From Piliocolobus tephrosceles (Eukaryota > Chordata > Mammalia > Primates > Cercopithecidae): a stretch of DNA of 64,000 bases. Under the pieces are notes generated by a model. It saw nothing but the letters and a program-made list of their open reading frames with translations. It was not told the origin of the DNA and ran no database searches. Shown piece after piece: positions 1 to 11,654 of this stretch; position 1 is the first letter of the stretch, and each line of letters opens with the position of its first letter. The translations under genes were made by a program, and so were the position numbers. The stretch covers positions 33,843,117-33,907,116 of the forward strand of contig NC_045453.1 of the NCBI RefSeq assembly GCF_002776525.5, read 5' to 3'.

Positions 1-6
1 GAAAAA

Positions 7-75
<69 letters not shown>

Positions 76-100
76 GAAGGAAGGAAGGAAGGAAGGAAGG
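1..100. repeat. (GAAA)n to (GGAA)n microsatellite
   Basis: An almost pure GAAA tract to about position 74 switches to GGAA units up to the gap. One strand is all purine, a composition known to form triplex and to be hard to assemble. The array is open on both sides: it starts at the window edge and ends in Ns, so its true length is unknown. Confidence 0.97.
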
Positions 101-200
101 NNNNNNNNNNNNNNNNNNNNNNNNNNNNNNNNNNNNNNNNNNNNNNNNNNNNNNNNNNNNNNNNNNNNNNNNNNNNNNNNNNNNNNNNNNNNNNNNNNNN
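101..200. other. assembly gap (100 N)
   Basis: Exactly 100 Ns, a common placeholder for a gap of unknown size. It directly follows the purine microsatellite, which probably caused the break. Confidence 0.97.
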
Positions 201-432
201 TCTCTCTCCTTGGGGAGGTCCCACAGTGCTTGTCCAACACTTGGCAAGCTTGACTTCCCTCTCATGTCCTGAAATACCTTCATCCTGGAGAAACAGAGGG
301 ACATCCCCTTTATGTACACTTTGCTGAACATGGAAAGAATGTTAAACTTTCTTCTTTCTTTCCTTTTTATTCCATTCCCTCCATCTCCTGTAGGCTCCAA
401 ACAATTCTCTTCCCCCCTCACCCCCAGCACTA

Positions 433-684
433 TTAAGGTATAATTGCTAAATGAAGATTATATATATTTACAGTATACTATATTACATAATGTTTTAGCA
501 CGTGTATACATTGTAAAATGATTAAAACAAGCTAATTAACAAGCCACTTACCATTTTTCTGTGGTGAGAACATTCAAGATCTACTGTATTGCAATTTCCA
601 AGTATAGGATTAATTATGACTGACTACAGTCACCACGCTGTACAATAGCTCTCCAGAACATATCGACTCTGTCCAACAATTTTT
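433..684 (-). repeat. LINE-1 (L1M) 3' end fragment
   Basis: The text around 560-660 (TGGTGAGAACATTCAAGATC, then a stretch like 'actatagtcaccatgctgt') is the antisense of an old L1 3' UTR. The same kind of sequence recurs in the longer L1 at 41.8 kb in the same orientation. Family recognised from memory; edges approximate. Confidence 0.7.
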
Positions 685-686
685 TT

Positions 687-818
687 CATTGCTATAAGGA
701 AATATCTAAAGCTGGGTAATTTACAAAGAAAAGAGATTTGATTGGCTCATGATTCTGCAGGCTGAACCAGCATGACACCAACGTCTGCTGGACTTCTGGC
801 GAGGCTTCAGGAGGCTTC
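687..818 (-). mobile_element. MST/THE-type MaLR LTR fragment
   Basis: The sequence from 'cattgctataaggaa' through 'gattctgcaggctg' to 'tggcgaggcttcagg' matches the antisense of the 3' half of an MST/THE1-class LTR. Only about 130 bp remain and similarity fades after about 818. Confidence 0.65.
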
Positions 819-1464
819 TCTATGCAGCTGAAGGTGTCACCTCAGATGTGCAGCTTGTCCGGCTTCCTGGTCCTCCCCTTCCTGGGGGTCGAACTGATCC
901 CAACCTTAGCCAGCATCCAAGTCACCAGGAAGGCTTCCTGACAACAGAAGCTGGCCTCATCCTACAGTTTCTCATTTACCAGCTCTGAGAATTTGCATCT
1001 TTAAGAAATTTCCCGGCAATGCAGGACCCTGAATCACATCAGATGCTGGCTCCACTTCCGGGGAGAGCGTGTTTAAACTGAGGTAAAGGAGGCAGCAAGA
1101 AGGGCTGAGCGGTGTCTCCATCGGTAGCTTTATTCTCCCAGCTCCGGCTGCACTGGGCTCTCACCTGTCTGACAGCTCCCGTGTGTGTAATGCTGGAAAA
1201 TAATTACTAATAGCAGCAATATATAATGTTGACTGAGGGCTCATGCCTACTAAGGACTAAAATGCATGGGTGATAATAATCATAGTAATAGCACAAATAA
1301 TAATCATGATTCAGACTACGGGTTTGGCACTGCGATGGGGCCAGCACCATACTCAGCGTGCCCCTGTGGGCATCCCTGGTTCATCCATGCCTTGCCCCCT
1401 GGGTGGCAGCCTCCCGTTTATCAGAGCTTAACGCCTACCACCCCCTCTTGAAAATATGCTTCTT
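819..1464. other. single-copy sequence, nothing supported
   Basis: No recognisable gene or repeat. A short AATAAT-rich stretch lies at 1274-1312. The 61-codon frame over it is Asn-rich low complexity and not gene-like. Confidence 0.5.
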
Positions 1465-1640
1465 TTTGTTCATTATCATATCCTCATACCTATCCAGTGC
1501 CTATTCAATAAATATTTGTTAAAAGATAAAAAGGAGGCTCAGAGAGTCGAAATAACTGGCCAAAAAGACCATGCTGCTGCTAACACTCAGAGACGAAATT
1601 CAGCTCCAGGGTTATCTGACCACAGAGTCTGGGCACTCCA
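1465..1640 (+). repeat. L2 3' end followed by MIR-like 3' half
   Basis: 'TTCAATAAATATTTGTT' at about 1503-1519 is the typical L2 3' terminus. The following 'aggctcagagagtcgaaataactggccaa' resembles the MIR core downstream part. Both are old and diverged. Confidence 0.45.
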
Positions 1641-1899
1641 GCCAGAGGCTGGAGGAAGGAGAATCCCAGGTGAGGATGAGGTGCCTCTGATGCAACCCCT
1701 GGTCCCAGGCTGGGCGCCCTGACGTGAGATCCCAGCCTGGAGGGGTAGATATCAGCCTCCCTGCCTTACGTCTGGCTACACTGGGGTTAAATCACCACCC
1801 AGGTGAAGCCCTTTGCAAGAGGAATGGGCATGATTCTGTGGTCCCCAGGTTAGTCGTCTCAGTCACTGTGTCCTCATTGTCAGGTATAAGAGCCTTTCA

Positions 1900-2045
1900 T
1901 GGATAGCTTTGCATTTAACCTTATCAAGGGTCTGTGAATTTTGCAGTTAAATCCATTTTTACAGACTCAGAGGAAGAAACTGCTGCCTAGAGTCACACAG
2001 CTAGTGCCTGGAGGCAGGCCTTTTGAACCCAAGGCCTCGCTTGGT
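1900..2045 (+). repeat. MIR element
   Basis: The ordered MIR words are present: a 'tttacagactcagaggaagaaactg' segment, then 'gtcacacagctagtgcctgg' and a 'tttgaacccaaggc' end, matching the MIR core and 3' part in sense orientation. Confidence 0.65.
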
Positions 2046-3167
2046 GCCAGAGCCTCTCCCACCAACTCAGCACTGCCTCGGGATGCCGTGTTCAGAGGTA
2101 GCAGCTTCGACAGAAGCAGGCGGCCGGCACCCAGGCAAAAGCAAGCCCCGCCTCCCCTCATCCCACCTCGTTGCCTTCTTGTGTCTTACACCCCGCAAAA
2201 TTTCACTTATTCCACTAAGTATCCAGACTTTTCAGCCAGCAAAGAAAAGGAAGAAGAAACAGACTGTACAGAGCAGTGGAAACGTGACTGGAGCACTGCC
2301 CAAACTGACTCCTTCCATCACTCCTGCCACAAAGGAGCCGGCATGTCTGGCCCTTAACGGACACCTCCCTCTCCTGCTCTCTCCAATTTCTTGGCTGACT
2401 GAAAGAAAAGGAGACCCCTGATCTAATGAAATGTTCCAGCAAGAGGATCAATTAACTTCCTCTCTGAGTTGTCCAACCTATTTACCGTAAACCATGCAGT
2501 CAAGTGAAACTGACTTCAACAGCTCGGCAGGGTCTTGCAGCCTCAAGTGTCTGGAAAGAAGTCCTGGAAGGATAGACGACCCCGAAACGCTTCTCCCTGG
2601 TGCTTTCCATTCTTCTTCTTTTTGGATTTCAACAGGAAAACGTTTCTTTTTGGAAGTCAGTAATCCTGATCAAAATATAAGGATTTCTGTCTTTAACATT
2701 TAAATTGCTTCCAAATCTCCATGTCCAAATTGCTAAAGCAGCATCCAGTTATTGAACAGTGCTTTCCAGAACTACTGAAAACCAGGGGCGAGCACAGGTC
2801 GTCTTGAGAGAGCCGCATACAGACAGGGTTAGGCTGCAGGTGAGCAGGAGGGGTGTTCACTCAGGGGTCCAGCGAGTGCTGGTGGGCCTGGCACAGCGGC
2901 ACCCTCTTCCCATCACCCGTGGGAAGGTTCTGCAGGAGGAGCTGTGGCATGATCGGGGTGATGAACTCAGCATGAGGCTGTGGGTTGGTGGCCATGAGGC
3001 TGATTCACAGGTACAGAGCAGGTTCTCAGGCATTGGTGCATGTACAGATTGTGCAAGACGACAGGACACTGGACAGATCCCCGGGCTCCACAGCAGAAGT
3101 CTGGTCAGTGGGCAGGCAGGCCCCAAACACAGTATTTAAAACAAAACCCCACTGACAACTCCTGCGA
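2046..3167. other. single-copy sequence, no gene supported
   Basis: Short overlapping frames occur on both strands (longest 138 codons, reaching into 1941-2357), but none shows a domain, a conserved motif or coding-like composition. No repeat recognised. Confidence 0.5.
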
Positions 3168-3472
3168 CTGGAGAGACGCTGAGTGAAGGCAGATGGCCAT
3201 GTCCTCTACGTCCTGTGCCACATCTGGAGACACACACACTGAGGGCAGACAGCCACCTCCTCTGTGTCCTGTGCCACACCTGGAGAGACTCCGAGTGAGG
3301 GCAGGTGGCCACCTCTACTTCCTGTGTCACAGCTGGAGGCACACNNNNNNNNNNTGGCCACCTCTACTTCCTGTGTCACAGCTAGAGACATAGAGTGAGG
3401 GTGGACGGCCACCTCCCCTATGTCCTGTGTTACACCTGGAGAGACCTCAAGTGAGGACAGATGGCCACCTCC
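3168..3472. repeat. ~56-bp minisatellite (about 5.5 units)
   Basis: Tandem units begin with CTGGAGAGAC or a variant at 3168, 3224, 3280, 3333, 3382 and 3436. Each carries 'agtgagggcag', 'tggccacctcc' and 'tcctgtgccacac' segments. Spacing is 56, 56 and 53 bp before the internal gap. The unit that contains the Ns is shorter than its neighbours, so the gap probably hides more than 10 bases. Open frames across it on both strands are by-products of the repeat. Confidence 0.93.
3345..3354. other. assembly gap (10 N) inside the minisatellite
   Basis: Ten Ns fall in the middle of a repeat unit. Comparing flanking units, about 13 or more bases of the unit (the 'gagtgagggcag' part) are missing beyond the count of Ns. 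Confidence 0.95.
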
Positions 3473-3475
3473 TGT

Positions 3476-3725
3476 AATTATTTTTAAGAACTTTATTGGG
3501 GTATAATTTACATACCAGAAAGGTTACCCATTTCAAGCATATGATTCAATATTAAAGCTTAAAAATGTTTCCAATGTAATGAATGCAACCAGAGCTGTGT
3601 AACCATCAACCTAATCCAATATGAGAGCATTTTCATCACCCCAGAAAGATTTCAGGTGCCTGCTGCAGTCATGTTCTTTCAGACTCCCAGCTCCAGGCCT
3701 CTCCTCACAAATCCTTGCGGCCAAC
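3476..3725 (-). repeat. LINE-1 (L1M) 3' end fragment
   Basis: 'ctttattggggtataatttacatacc' followed by 'gtgtaaccatcaacctaatcc' and 'cattttcatcacccc' is the antisense of an L1MC/L1ME-type 3' UTR. It abuts the minisatellite. Confidence 0.8.
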
Positions 3726-4860
3726 ACGTTAGTATCCATGTGTCCATTATTGGTATAAGAGAGAATTACACCTGTTTTTTATGCTCAGCAAATAATTGCT
3801 ACCATTTTAAAAACAAGGAAGAATAGTGCACCTGCTTTTCTTCTGTGTTAACCCTACCCATACGCAAGAAGGAGCCACATGCCTTGGTGTGGTTTAAGGC
3901 AAAGGCCTCCCTGCCGTTTCCTTTCTCATTCTTTCCAGTACCATTCACCATCCCAAGGCAGCTGGAGGTTTCGTGAACTTGGTGGAGATGACGTTTTAAG
4001 GCCTCTCACCTGCGTGGGCTTCCTCTAGGCCCTAGGAAGAACCCTAGCAATACGTTCATACGGTCAAACACTTTTGTAAAATTTGCACAAATAAGCTATT
4101 TTGAGTGGCGTTGGTTAAGATCATTCTGCATTTCCACTGAGACTTAGCTTCCAGTTCAGTGAGGACAGCCGGGCCAGTGTACATGCAGCTTCCAGGAGTG
4201 TTTCTGCTTCCCTTCCCACATCAATCACTCAGCATTTACACGATATGGCAAAAACAGAAGTTCTGGTGTGATATAAATGACTACTCTGGTGCTAGACTCC
4301 AGAAAAATACGGAGAATGGCGGGGAGACACGGGGTAGCAGGAGTCAGTCTGTGGAAAACCCTTCCAAATCGATTCCTTCGTATGAAGGAAACTTGAAAAA
4401 AAAGATCTCCCAAATTTGAAAAGTATTCAAAGTTTGCCTATGACATTAATAAGAACACTTTGTGATATAAAAGGAAACGTTTTAATTGTTAATAGAAAGT
4501 CAAACTTTGATCAGTGATGATGGATTAAAGACTGAATCACCCTTCAGCAAATCATTCCACTTCTTCAGCCTCTAAAATGATTCCCTTCCCTGGTAATTGT
4601 GACTCAAACGGTACCTGGACCACAAAAGTGCTTTGTCAACTGCAGGGCGCTATGGCAACGGTGTCGTTATCATCTTCATCGCTACTATCGGCAACCTGGA
4701 ATAAAACTCTCCAACTTTCAGTTGCTGCAACATTTAATCACCCAGTTGACCACAGAAATTACTCAGCTCGGCATGAGGTGCAGATACAGCTGCGAGTGGA
4801 AGCTGTTTCTAAATAAAATCTTATTAATTAAGGAAGTTCTGGTTGTTGTTTCTTTGCATC
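3726..4860. other. single-copy sequence, no gene supported
   Basis: AT-rich with no recognisable repeat. Short open frames (at most 96 codons) overlap in several phases and have no coding features. Confidence 0.5.
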
Positions 4861-4888
4861 ATCATTATTATTACTATTATTATTTTTA
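4861..4888. repeat. (TTA)n microsatellite
   Basis: Short ATTATTATTACTATTATTATT tract; it yields the Ile/Tyr runs of the frames across it. Confidence 0.85.
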
Positions 4889-5199
4889 GCATCTATGAAG
4901 TCCCCTTCCTGGTTATGGTCTGCTACACCTGTTTCTCACTGGAATTGTGTTTGTTACCTAACATTCTTCGGGTTCCATCTGACCACGGTCTTCAGCCAGA
5001 GATGTCTCTTTCCTCCATTCCCCCAGCTGAGTTTCCAAGCCCAGAAAGGAGGAGCAAATACACCTGAGTTTGGGGCCTTCTTCCCTCAGTTCTGTATCCA
5101 TTTTCCCTGAGCTGGACACAGACTTCAAATACCATCTTTTGGCCACAGTTTAGTCTGTCAAGCCACCGTTCTATGTGGTATGTGGTATTACTCTTTTCT

Positions 5200-5225
5200 A
5201 TTTCAGAGAATTAATTCTCTGAAAT
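5200..5225. repeat. 26-bp perfect palindrome
   Basis: The half-site ATTTCAGAGAATT is followed directly by its exact reverse complement with no spacer. Pairing stops at the next base on each side. A 13-bp arm with zero loop is unlikely by chance in 64 kb. Confidence 0.9.
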
Positions 5226-8200
5226 TGCCAGAAATAACCTCACACCTCACCGCAGTTACCCCTACCCATTAGTGGGAAATGGCTGTGGTCTACTCTCTCT
5301 GGAATTATTGTGCTGCGAGGTCAAGGATGGCAAGTGCAGCGGAAGCCATCTGCTTTAGCACCATTAGTGCACTTTGTAGATAATTATGTACTTTGTCAAG
5401 CGTTCCTGGGGATTCACTTCAGCTGCCCAGTCTTATGAGTGAACTTTGACAATAGAAAATTGTGGTTGATTTCTGTTTGTTTGGGTACTGTTCCCATAGT
5501 AATAAGAATAATTATTAATAAATGGAGAAAGTTGTGCTAAGGGTTTGTCAATAAATAACCTTAATTTTTTTTTTTTAATTTAAAAAATGCTCACTATGAA
5601 GATCTAAAGCAGAAAGAAGCAGGGACATCTCATAGTCTCTTTTCTTTTTGGGCTTATATTGGAGGTGAGAGACTATTCTTCATTTAATTAAAGTCGTGAG
5701 GAGTAACCGGCTGCAGGACTATATTTCTAGCAGGGATCCCAAATGTCGGGGAGCTTGTGAATGTCTCTAACAGGAGAAGGGTAAAGGTCACCAATGTGTT
5801 TTAAAGACAAGTACTCACCTTTCCCCCACCTACCCTCATTAGCTTGTAAGTCGTGAAAGGCTTAGCACATCACACACAGTTGGAAAGGAAAAGAAAAGAG
5901 TATAAACAGCACATTTGCATGATTGGCCACTGTTTCTCCAGCATTCAAACCACCAGGTACTCGTGGCCCCCAGAAGCCAGCGAGTGTCCTTGTATTTTCT
6001 GGGTGGCTGCATAATGAGCTGGCATCATGCCCTCTATCTCCATACACGTTCATGGAAACCCAGCCCTGTGCTGGGAAGCAGGCCACAGATTGGGTATACA
6101 GCATCCTACATGGCCAACAATGCCCATCTGGGGCCTCATGGAGCTTGCCTTGCCAGTGAGGCTTGGAGTGCAAACTTCAACAGCATGGCAAGGGTCCCTG
6201 GATTAACTCCAGCTCCCCCAGAAGCAGAATTTAAGGCTTCAAGTTGTTAATTTGGGAGGGAATCCCAGGAAACTGCAGCAGCAAAATGCAGGGGTAAGAT
6301 AGGGAAGGAAAGATACACAATGGAGCGTATGTTATTTAGCCAGCTACCCCTGTGGGGTACTAGAGTGAGCCCCCTGGGGCAACTCCAAGAGCCAGTGCAG
6401 ACTTACATCCCAGAGCTGGTGCACCTAAGGGGAGAGAGAGCTGGGGTATTTATACACCAACTCCCAAGAGTACTTGATGGACAGCTGCTCCTAGTCACCA
6501 TTAATCCTCTGGTGTTTCTGACCCCTGGGGCATGGAGCAGGGAGGGGGCTGTGCAGAGGGCTATGTAGCCAGAGAAAACCCTGGGCAGGAAGATGCAGAA
6601 GCCCCAGCAGAGGAAAGTCTGCAGGCACAGCCCCCACACCCATGGCAGGCACCAGGGTGAAGGAGGAGCTAGGGGAGCCACAGGCACCCCAGGAAGGCTT
6701 CTTAGTGAAGGGAAGGGAAGTGAGACAGCTACATGGAGCCTGGAAAGATGGGAGGAGCTCTTCCCCCCGGGAGGATCTAGGGAGGAATGCTCTATTTGCA
6801 GGGGCCCAGAGGGAATTTAAGGAAGAGTGATTTCAGGGCCCTGGCAGGAGTTTAATCTCACTGGGGCAAAGGTGAGAGGGGGTGGGAAAATGATGCTGGA
6901 GGGGTGAAACCAGACCAGAAAATGGGAAGATCCTATAACTGGCTATAGCCCTAGGGAGGAGTTTAAAGCAAAGGCATGAGGTGATCTCCTTCCGCCTGCT
7001 GCTGAAGGGGCCATTTCCCCAGGTTCCAGGAGGGAATGCATGGCTGAGCTGGCAGCAGGGCTGGAGAGAGGTGGTTGGTTAGAAGGGAAGATCAGTCAGA
7101 GTTAGGGGAAGTGCCATTTACAGGGTTGGGAGACCCAGCTTAGAACTTCAAACAATGGAGTCTCGGTGCAGTTTGCAGGAGATGAGGGATAAGACCAGCC
7201 CACCAAGGCCACCGATTTGGCCATGGAGCCTGGAACCTCCTCTGGGAGAACCACATGCGTCTGCCTTCTCCCCTTCTCCCTGTAGCCCTGCTCTGCTCTG
7301 TAAGAGGAGAAGACACTCAAAGGCACAAGAGGAGGCTGAGGTCCCCTCTTCCACCCTTCCCTGAGCAGAGCCGTCTGACACTGGAGCCCAGCTGCTCCCC
7401 ATCTTCCTGCACATCCTCAGCTCTCAGGGGCAGCTGCCAGCTTGGTCTCAGACACACTCGCTTCCCAGATCTCAATCTCATTTGTAAAATGACAGTTGGC
7501 GCACATCTAGCCTGGCGGCTTTGTTCAGAACATCATGTGGCTTCCTTTCTGTGTAACTCCACCCTTCACTGCGGAAGTTCAAACCACCAGTGGGTCCGTG
7601 AAACAAGTCTAACCAGATCTCTCTGTGTTCCTTCTTGATGCATCTACTAGAGAATGATCCCAACATGCTCCCTTGAAATGGCTTAGCCAGGAATTGGCAC
7701 TTATTTCCACATTTCACAGAGTGATACCCTGAACTGGTCTGTGGGAAACAAAAGGGGCCCATTGCCCATCAGCAGCCCTGTGAGATGCCATCAGCGCATT
7801 TATCACAAAAGCCACACTGCGATGTTTGATTTTTACTGGGAAACGTAGTAAAAAGGCGGTGACGTGGTGTATGGCCATCAGAGCGTGTGGGTCTATAATG
7901 GCCATAGTCACTATTTCCTCCTGCTCCTGATGATGCTGAGGTAATAGTCACCCATGGCTGTGAATACTCCGAGTGAGCATCATTAGAAAGTGCTTAGGGA
8001 AAGCAAGACCTCTGTGATGCTGGGCCCACGTGGCGGATGGGGTCCCCTGCTTGTAATGCCAACCACAGACACCCACAGATAGAGAAGGAGGGGAGGAGTT
8101 TGGCAGGAGGTACCAGGGTGTCTCAGAGAGCTGAAGAGGAAAGCCGAACAATTGGGTTCCGAGGACAGAAACCTGTGCCCAGCTGGGGATCTCCACTGCC

Positions 8201-8299
8201 GGACGCAACAGTGGTGGCCCTGGGTTTCTGCACTGCTGTGCATGAGGAGACTCCGTACTCAGAAGTGACGAGAGTCAACCCACTGCGTCTCGGCCTCAA
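5226..8299. other. 3 kb single-copy sequence, no gene supported
   Basis: No recognised repeat. A T12 run lies near 5566. Two copies of TATGGCCAT in inverted orientation lie near 7870-7905. From 6.2 to 7.5 kb the sequence is more GC-rich, with many short overlapping frames on both strands (longest 127 codons at 7255-7638), none with a recognisable domain or consistent splice structure. An old unrecognised LTR or LINE piece in 6.2-6.6 kb cannot be excluded. Confidence 0.45.
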
Positions 8300-8385
8300 G
8301 CATCTCAGCCTGGGCTTGGGTGTTCATCCTCAGTGCCTTGCACACCCTGAGTGCTGAGTAGGTATTTGTGGAACGAATGCTTTAA
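8300..8385 (+). repeat. L2 3' end fragment
   Basis: 'cctcagtgccttgcacaccctgagtgctgagtaggtatttgtggaacgaatgc' follows the L2 terminal consensus (…gcctggcacatagtaggcgctcaataaatatttgttgaatga…). The adjacent Alu lies just beyond it. Confidence 0.65.
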
Positions 8386-8397
8386 GAGGTCTCAATT

Positions 8398-8666
8398 GGC
8401 CGGGCGCCATGGCTCACACCTGTAATCACAGCACTTTGGGAGGCTGAGGCGGGCAGATCACTTGAAGTCAGGAGTTTGAGACTAGCCTGGCCAACGTGGT
8501 GAAACCCCATCTCTACGGAAAGTACAAAAATTAGCCAGGTGTGTGGCACGCACCTGTAATCCCAGCTACTTGGGAGGCTGAGACAGGAGAATTGCTTGAA
8601 CCTAGGAGGCAGAGGTTGCAGTAAGCCAAGATTGCGCCACTGCACTCCAGCCTGGGTGACAGAGCT
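8398..8666 (+). mobile_element. Alu element (dimeric, lacking 3' tail)
   Basis: Begins GGCCGGGCGCCATGGCTCAC and runs through both monomers to 'cctgggtgacagagct'. It then stops short of the usual final ~20 bp and has no A-tail; no TSD is visible. The tail was probably lost by a later deletion. Confidence 0.96.
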
Positions 8667-10724
8667 TCCCCATGGCCACTCCCGGGGATATCAGGTCCTG
8701 TTTCACGGGGTTGTGGCACTGGTGTTTTCAGGGAAGCTGATGTGAGCAACTCCGTGTAACTCATTCTGCAAGCGAACACACTACCTCTGTGAATCAGGAA
8801 CAGATAATGGACCAGTTGGTTTTAGTTGTTTTAAGGAATAATAATACCTGGTAAGATATGAATTACACAGTTCTCTTTTTTTTCCCTCTACAATCTGCAT
8901 TATAGCATTTTTCATCAATTCAAAGCATTCAAATAAAGATCACATAGCATATCTGGATAATTATGTCTATCAAGGAGCACGTGCCACTGCACAGAGCCAA
9001 GAATGCAATGCTATTTTTTTTTGAAGTGCCACCAAGGAGAAAAGTATCTATAGAAGCAGTGTGCAGGCATATTCCATTGCGGCTGTGTTTCCTGATAATG
9101 GGCCTATTAATGAAATAGCAGTTTGATTTTCAATCACATATAATGATGCCTTTTGTGTAACCAACATCCATATATACTGACATGTTCGAACGGCCTTTAC
9201 CGGAGGAGGCACCAGACCCACAGAAGGGGGCAACAGGCATGGGGGAGGGACAGTATCTGCAGGCACAATTCAAAGAAAAGTAGCAACATCTCTCCCAGAG
9301 CAATAACTAAAAAGGTCCTTGGCTGCTGCTGACACATGGGTTTTTGAGAAACTAGGGTTGCCTACTGCCTGTCCTCGCCGCTCTTGCAGTCATGTCTAAA
9401 GGGGGTAACGTATGCACAAGTGGTGGGCCAAGTCCGAGCCCCCTGCACTGCCCCTGTGCTCATACCCCCTAGACCATTAGAGCCTAAATGTCTGCAGAGA
9501 CCAAGGAGGAGCAGAAAGAGCCAGTCCAGGCCCTACCTCCTTCTTGGAAAACCCACCTGTCCTGCCCCAGCTGGAGGTTGGCTCATCTGTGGCCCCGGCC
9601 ACAAGGAACAAAGCACAGGTGGTCACTCTACTCAGGCTGCACCAGTCGGTGTGTCCCTCGGTAGAGCATGTGATTGAGCCCTAAGAGTCAACTCCTGCCA
9701 GTCGCTTAATATGATGGCAGGGAAAGAAGAGAATTTGGAGGCAGCCACTTTGGTACCACACACACAGAAAGTGGGAAAGAGAGAGGGGCCAGGGGTTTCT
9801 GCTGGAGTACCTGTTCCAGCAGGAGTACCTGTTCTAGCTGCAAACCCTCCTGGGACACTGGAGTCTTCCTCTTCTTGGGTTGCATGGTAACGCCTTGGGT
9901 CCTCTCCATAAAGTTGCCCTGTTTCTTGAGCCACCTGCAAACAAAGGACCCCACACAGAGAGACACACCCTTGTGAGGTCAGGTGCTTCCTGCCAGGCAG
10001 TCACTTCTCAGGGAGTGTTAAGTCCTGAGCAACACAACCTTGGGAAATCGAGCAGCACTTCTGCCCTTGAGCTTTGGGGGCAACAGAGTGGGGCTCAATT
10101 GTTTATCTTATCCCACCCTAAATGGTTGGTTTTCCTCCAGCAGGACTGGCAGCCTGGGACACCCCCACCCATCCCCTGCCCCTGCCTGGCGCTGGAGTTA
10201 GAGCCTGGGGCCCTTGGAGCATCCTGTGCATAAAGGATGGTCAGGGATTCTGCTGCAACTTTCCTGGTCCTCCGTCCTGAAATTTCTCTGTCTAATCAGC
10301 AGGGCACGCCAGGAAGCTGGAGGAGAAAACACTAATATTTTGAATGATGTAGGTTTTATTTTGGATCACTTTTTTCCTTTCACTTAGAAACTGATGGTGC
10401 CATTCCTAAAAAGTTTCCCCAAATTTTTGCTTCTCTGAAGCAGCCGCTATTGATTCGGAAGCCAGCAACACACTCACTCGGTTGAGATTGTCTGAAACCA
10501 CAGCCAGCCTTGAACCCTTCAGAAATCCTTTCTTTCCACATCCTCATTTATAGGCTAAGCCACAGCCCCAGCCCTTTAGCTGGGAGCAAGACCCTGCTTA
10601 TAAGGTCAGTAGCATCTGTCTAGCAGGGAGTTAAGGCCATGCTTTCCAGCACCCAGTCCCTGAGGCCAGAGGGCAGTCAGTGTCACTCGTCTGAAGTATC
10701 ATTGGATTTACCCTACAATCATGG
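8667..10724. other. 2 kb single-copy sequence, no gene supported
   Basis: Contains a small two-copy 18-bp tandem repeat (GCTGGAGTACCTGTTCCA at 9801-9818, second copy 9819-9836, 16/18 identical). Frames on both strands reach 117 codons (9880-10233) but have no coding signature. Confidence 0.5.
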
Positions 10725-11600
10725 CCAGAGACTTATATAAAAGGATATTGTGATACTGTAAAGTGTATCTTTGGTCTTCCTCCTGTTTCCCAGCATTCAA
10801 CTCCTGAAATCCTTGGACTCTCCAAAGAGATAAGTTTTTTGCGTGTATGCTGATGAGATGATGGGTGGTTGGGGGCTCCTAGGTAGGGGCTTCCAGGATG
10901 GGGCTGGTCACGAGAAAGACCCTGGCAGGATTCGAGTGTTGGGACTTTCAGCGCTAACCTCCTATCCCCCACCTCTGGGGAGGAGGGTGCTAAAAATTAA
11001 GCTGATCACCAATGACTAGTGAGGTAATTCGTCATACCTAAGTAATGCAGCCTCCATAAAAGCCCCAAAGGACAGAGTTAAGATGAGCTTGCAGAAAGCT
11101 GAACACACCACGTGGAGGTTCCTGGAAGGCCGTGCATCGAAGAGGAAATGGAAGTCCCGCACCCCTTCCCCCACATCTTGCCCCATTCATCTCTCCATCT
11201 GATCTTTGGCAGTCATGTGATATCCCTTTTAATAAACCAGTAAACATTAAGTAAGTGTTTCTCTGAGTTCTGTGAGCCACTCTAGCAAACTAATGGAACC
11301 CAAGGAGGCAGTTGTGGGAACCTTAATGTATAGCTGTGGTCCGAAGCACAGGCAAAATGACGGGGGACTTGTGATAGCATCAGAAGTAGAGAAGGAGGGC
11401 CACAGTCTTGGAGACTGAGCCCTCAACCTGTGGGGCCTGAGGCCATCTCCAGGTGGAGAATTTCAGAATTGAGTTGCTTTAGAGGACACCCAGCTGGTGT
11501 TTACGGCAGAATGGATGGCCTTCTTGGTGTGAAGGAACCCCCCACCCCGCCACACACACACACATTTGGTCACAGAAGTCTTCTGTGTTTGTCAAGTGAG
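10725..11600 (+). mobile_element. solo retroviral LTR, family not assigned
   Basis: The stretch matches an LTR type I recognise without being able to name the family. It has 'gcctccataaaagcccc' (TATA-like, about 11047-11063), AATAAA at 11231-11236, 'tttctctgagttctgtgagcc' just downstream (polyadenylation/R-U5 region), 'ggaacccaaggagg', and an end at 'cacatttggtcacagaagt'. No internal retroviral sequence is attached. Edges approximate. Confidence 0.65.
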
Positions 11601-11654
11601 AGTATAGGAGAAACTGGGGATTTTTTCTTATAAACTCAGAGATATGCACTACGA

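Noticed and set aside
1266..1451. Asn-rich 61-codon frame
   Set aside because: Product of an AATAAT low-complexity run.
3168..3472. Regularly spaced repeats that could suggest a CRISPR array
   Set aside because: The units are contiguous ~56-bp tandem copies without unique spacers, in primate DNA: a minisatellite.
7866..7906. Inverted TATGGCCAT copies near 7870-7905
   Set aside because: ATGGCCAT is itself palindromic, so two copies at this spacing are weak evidence of structure.
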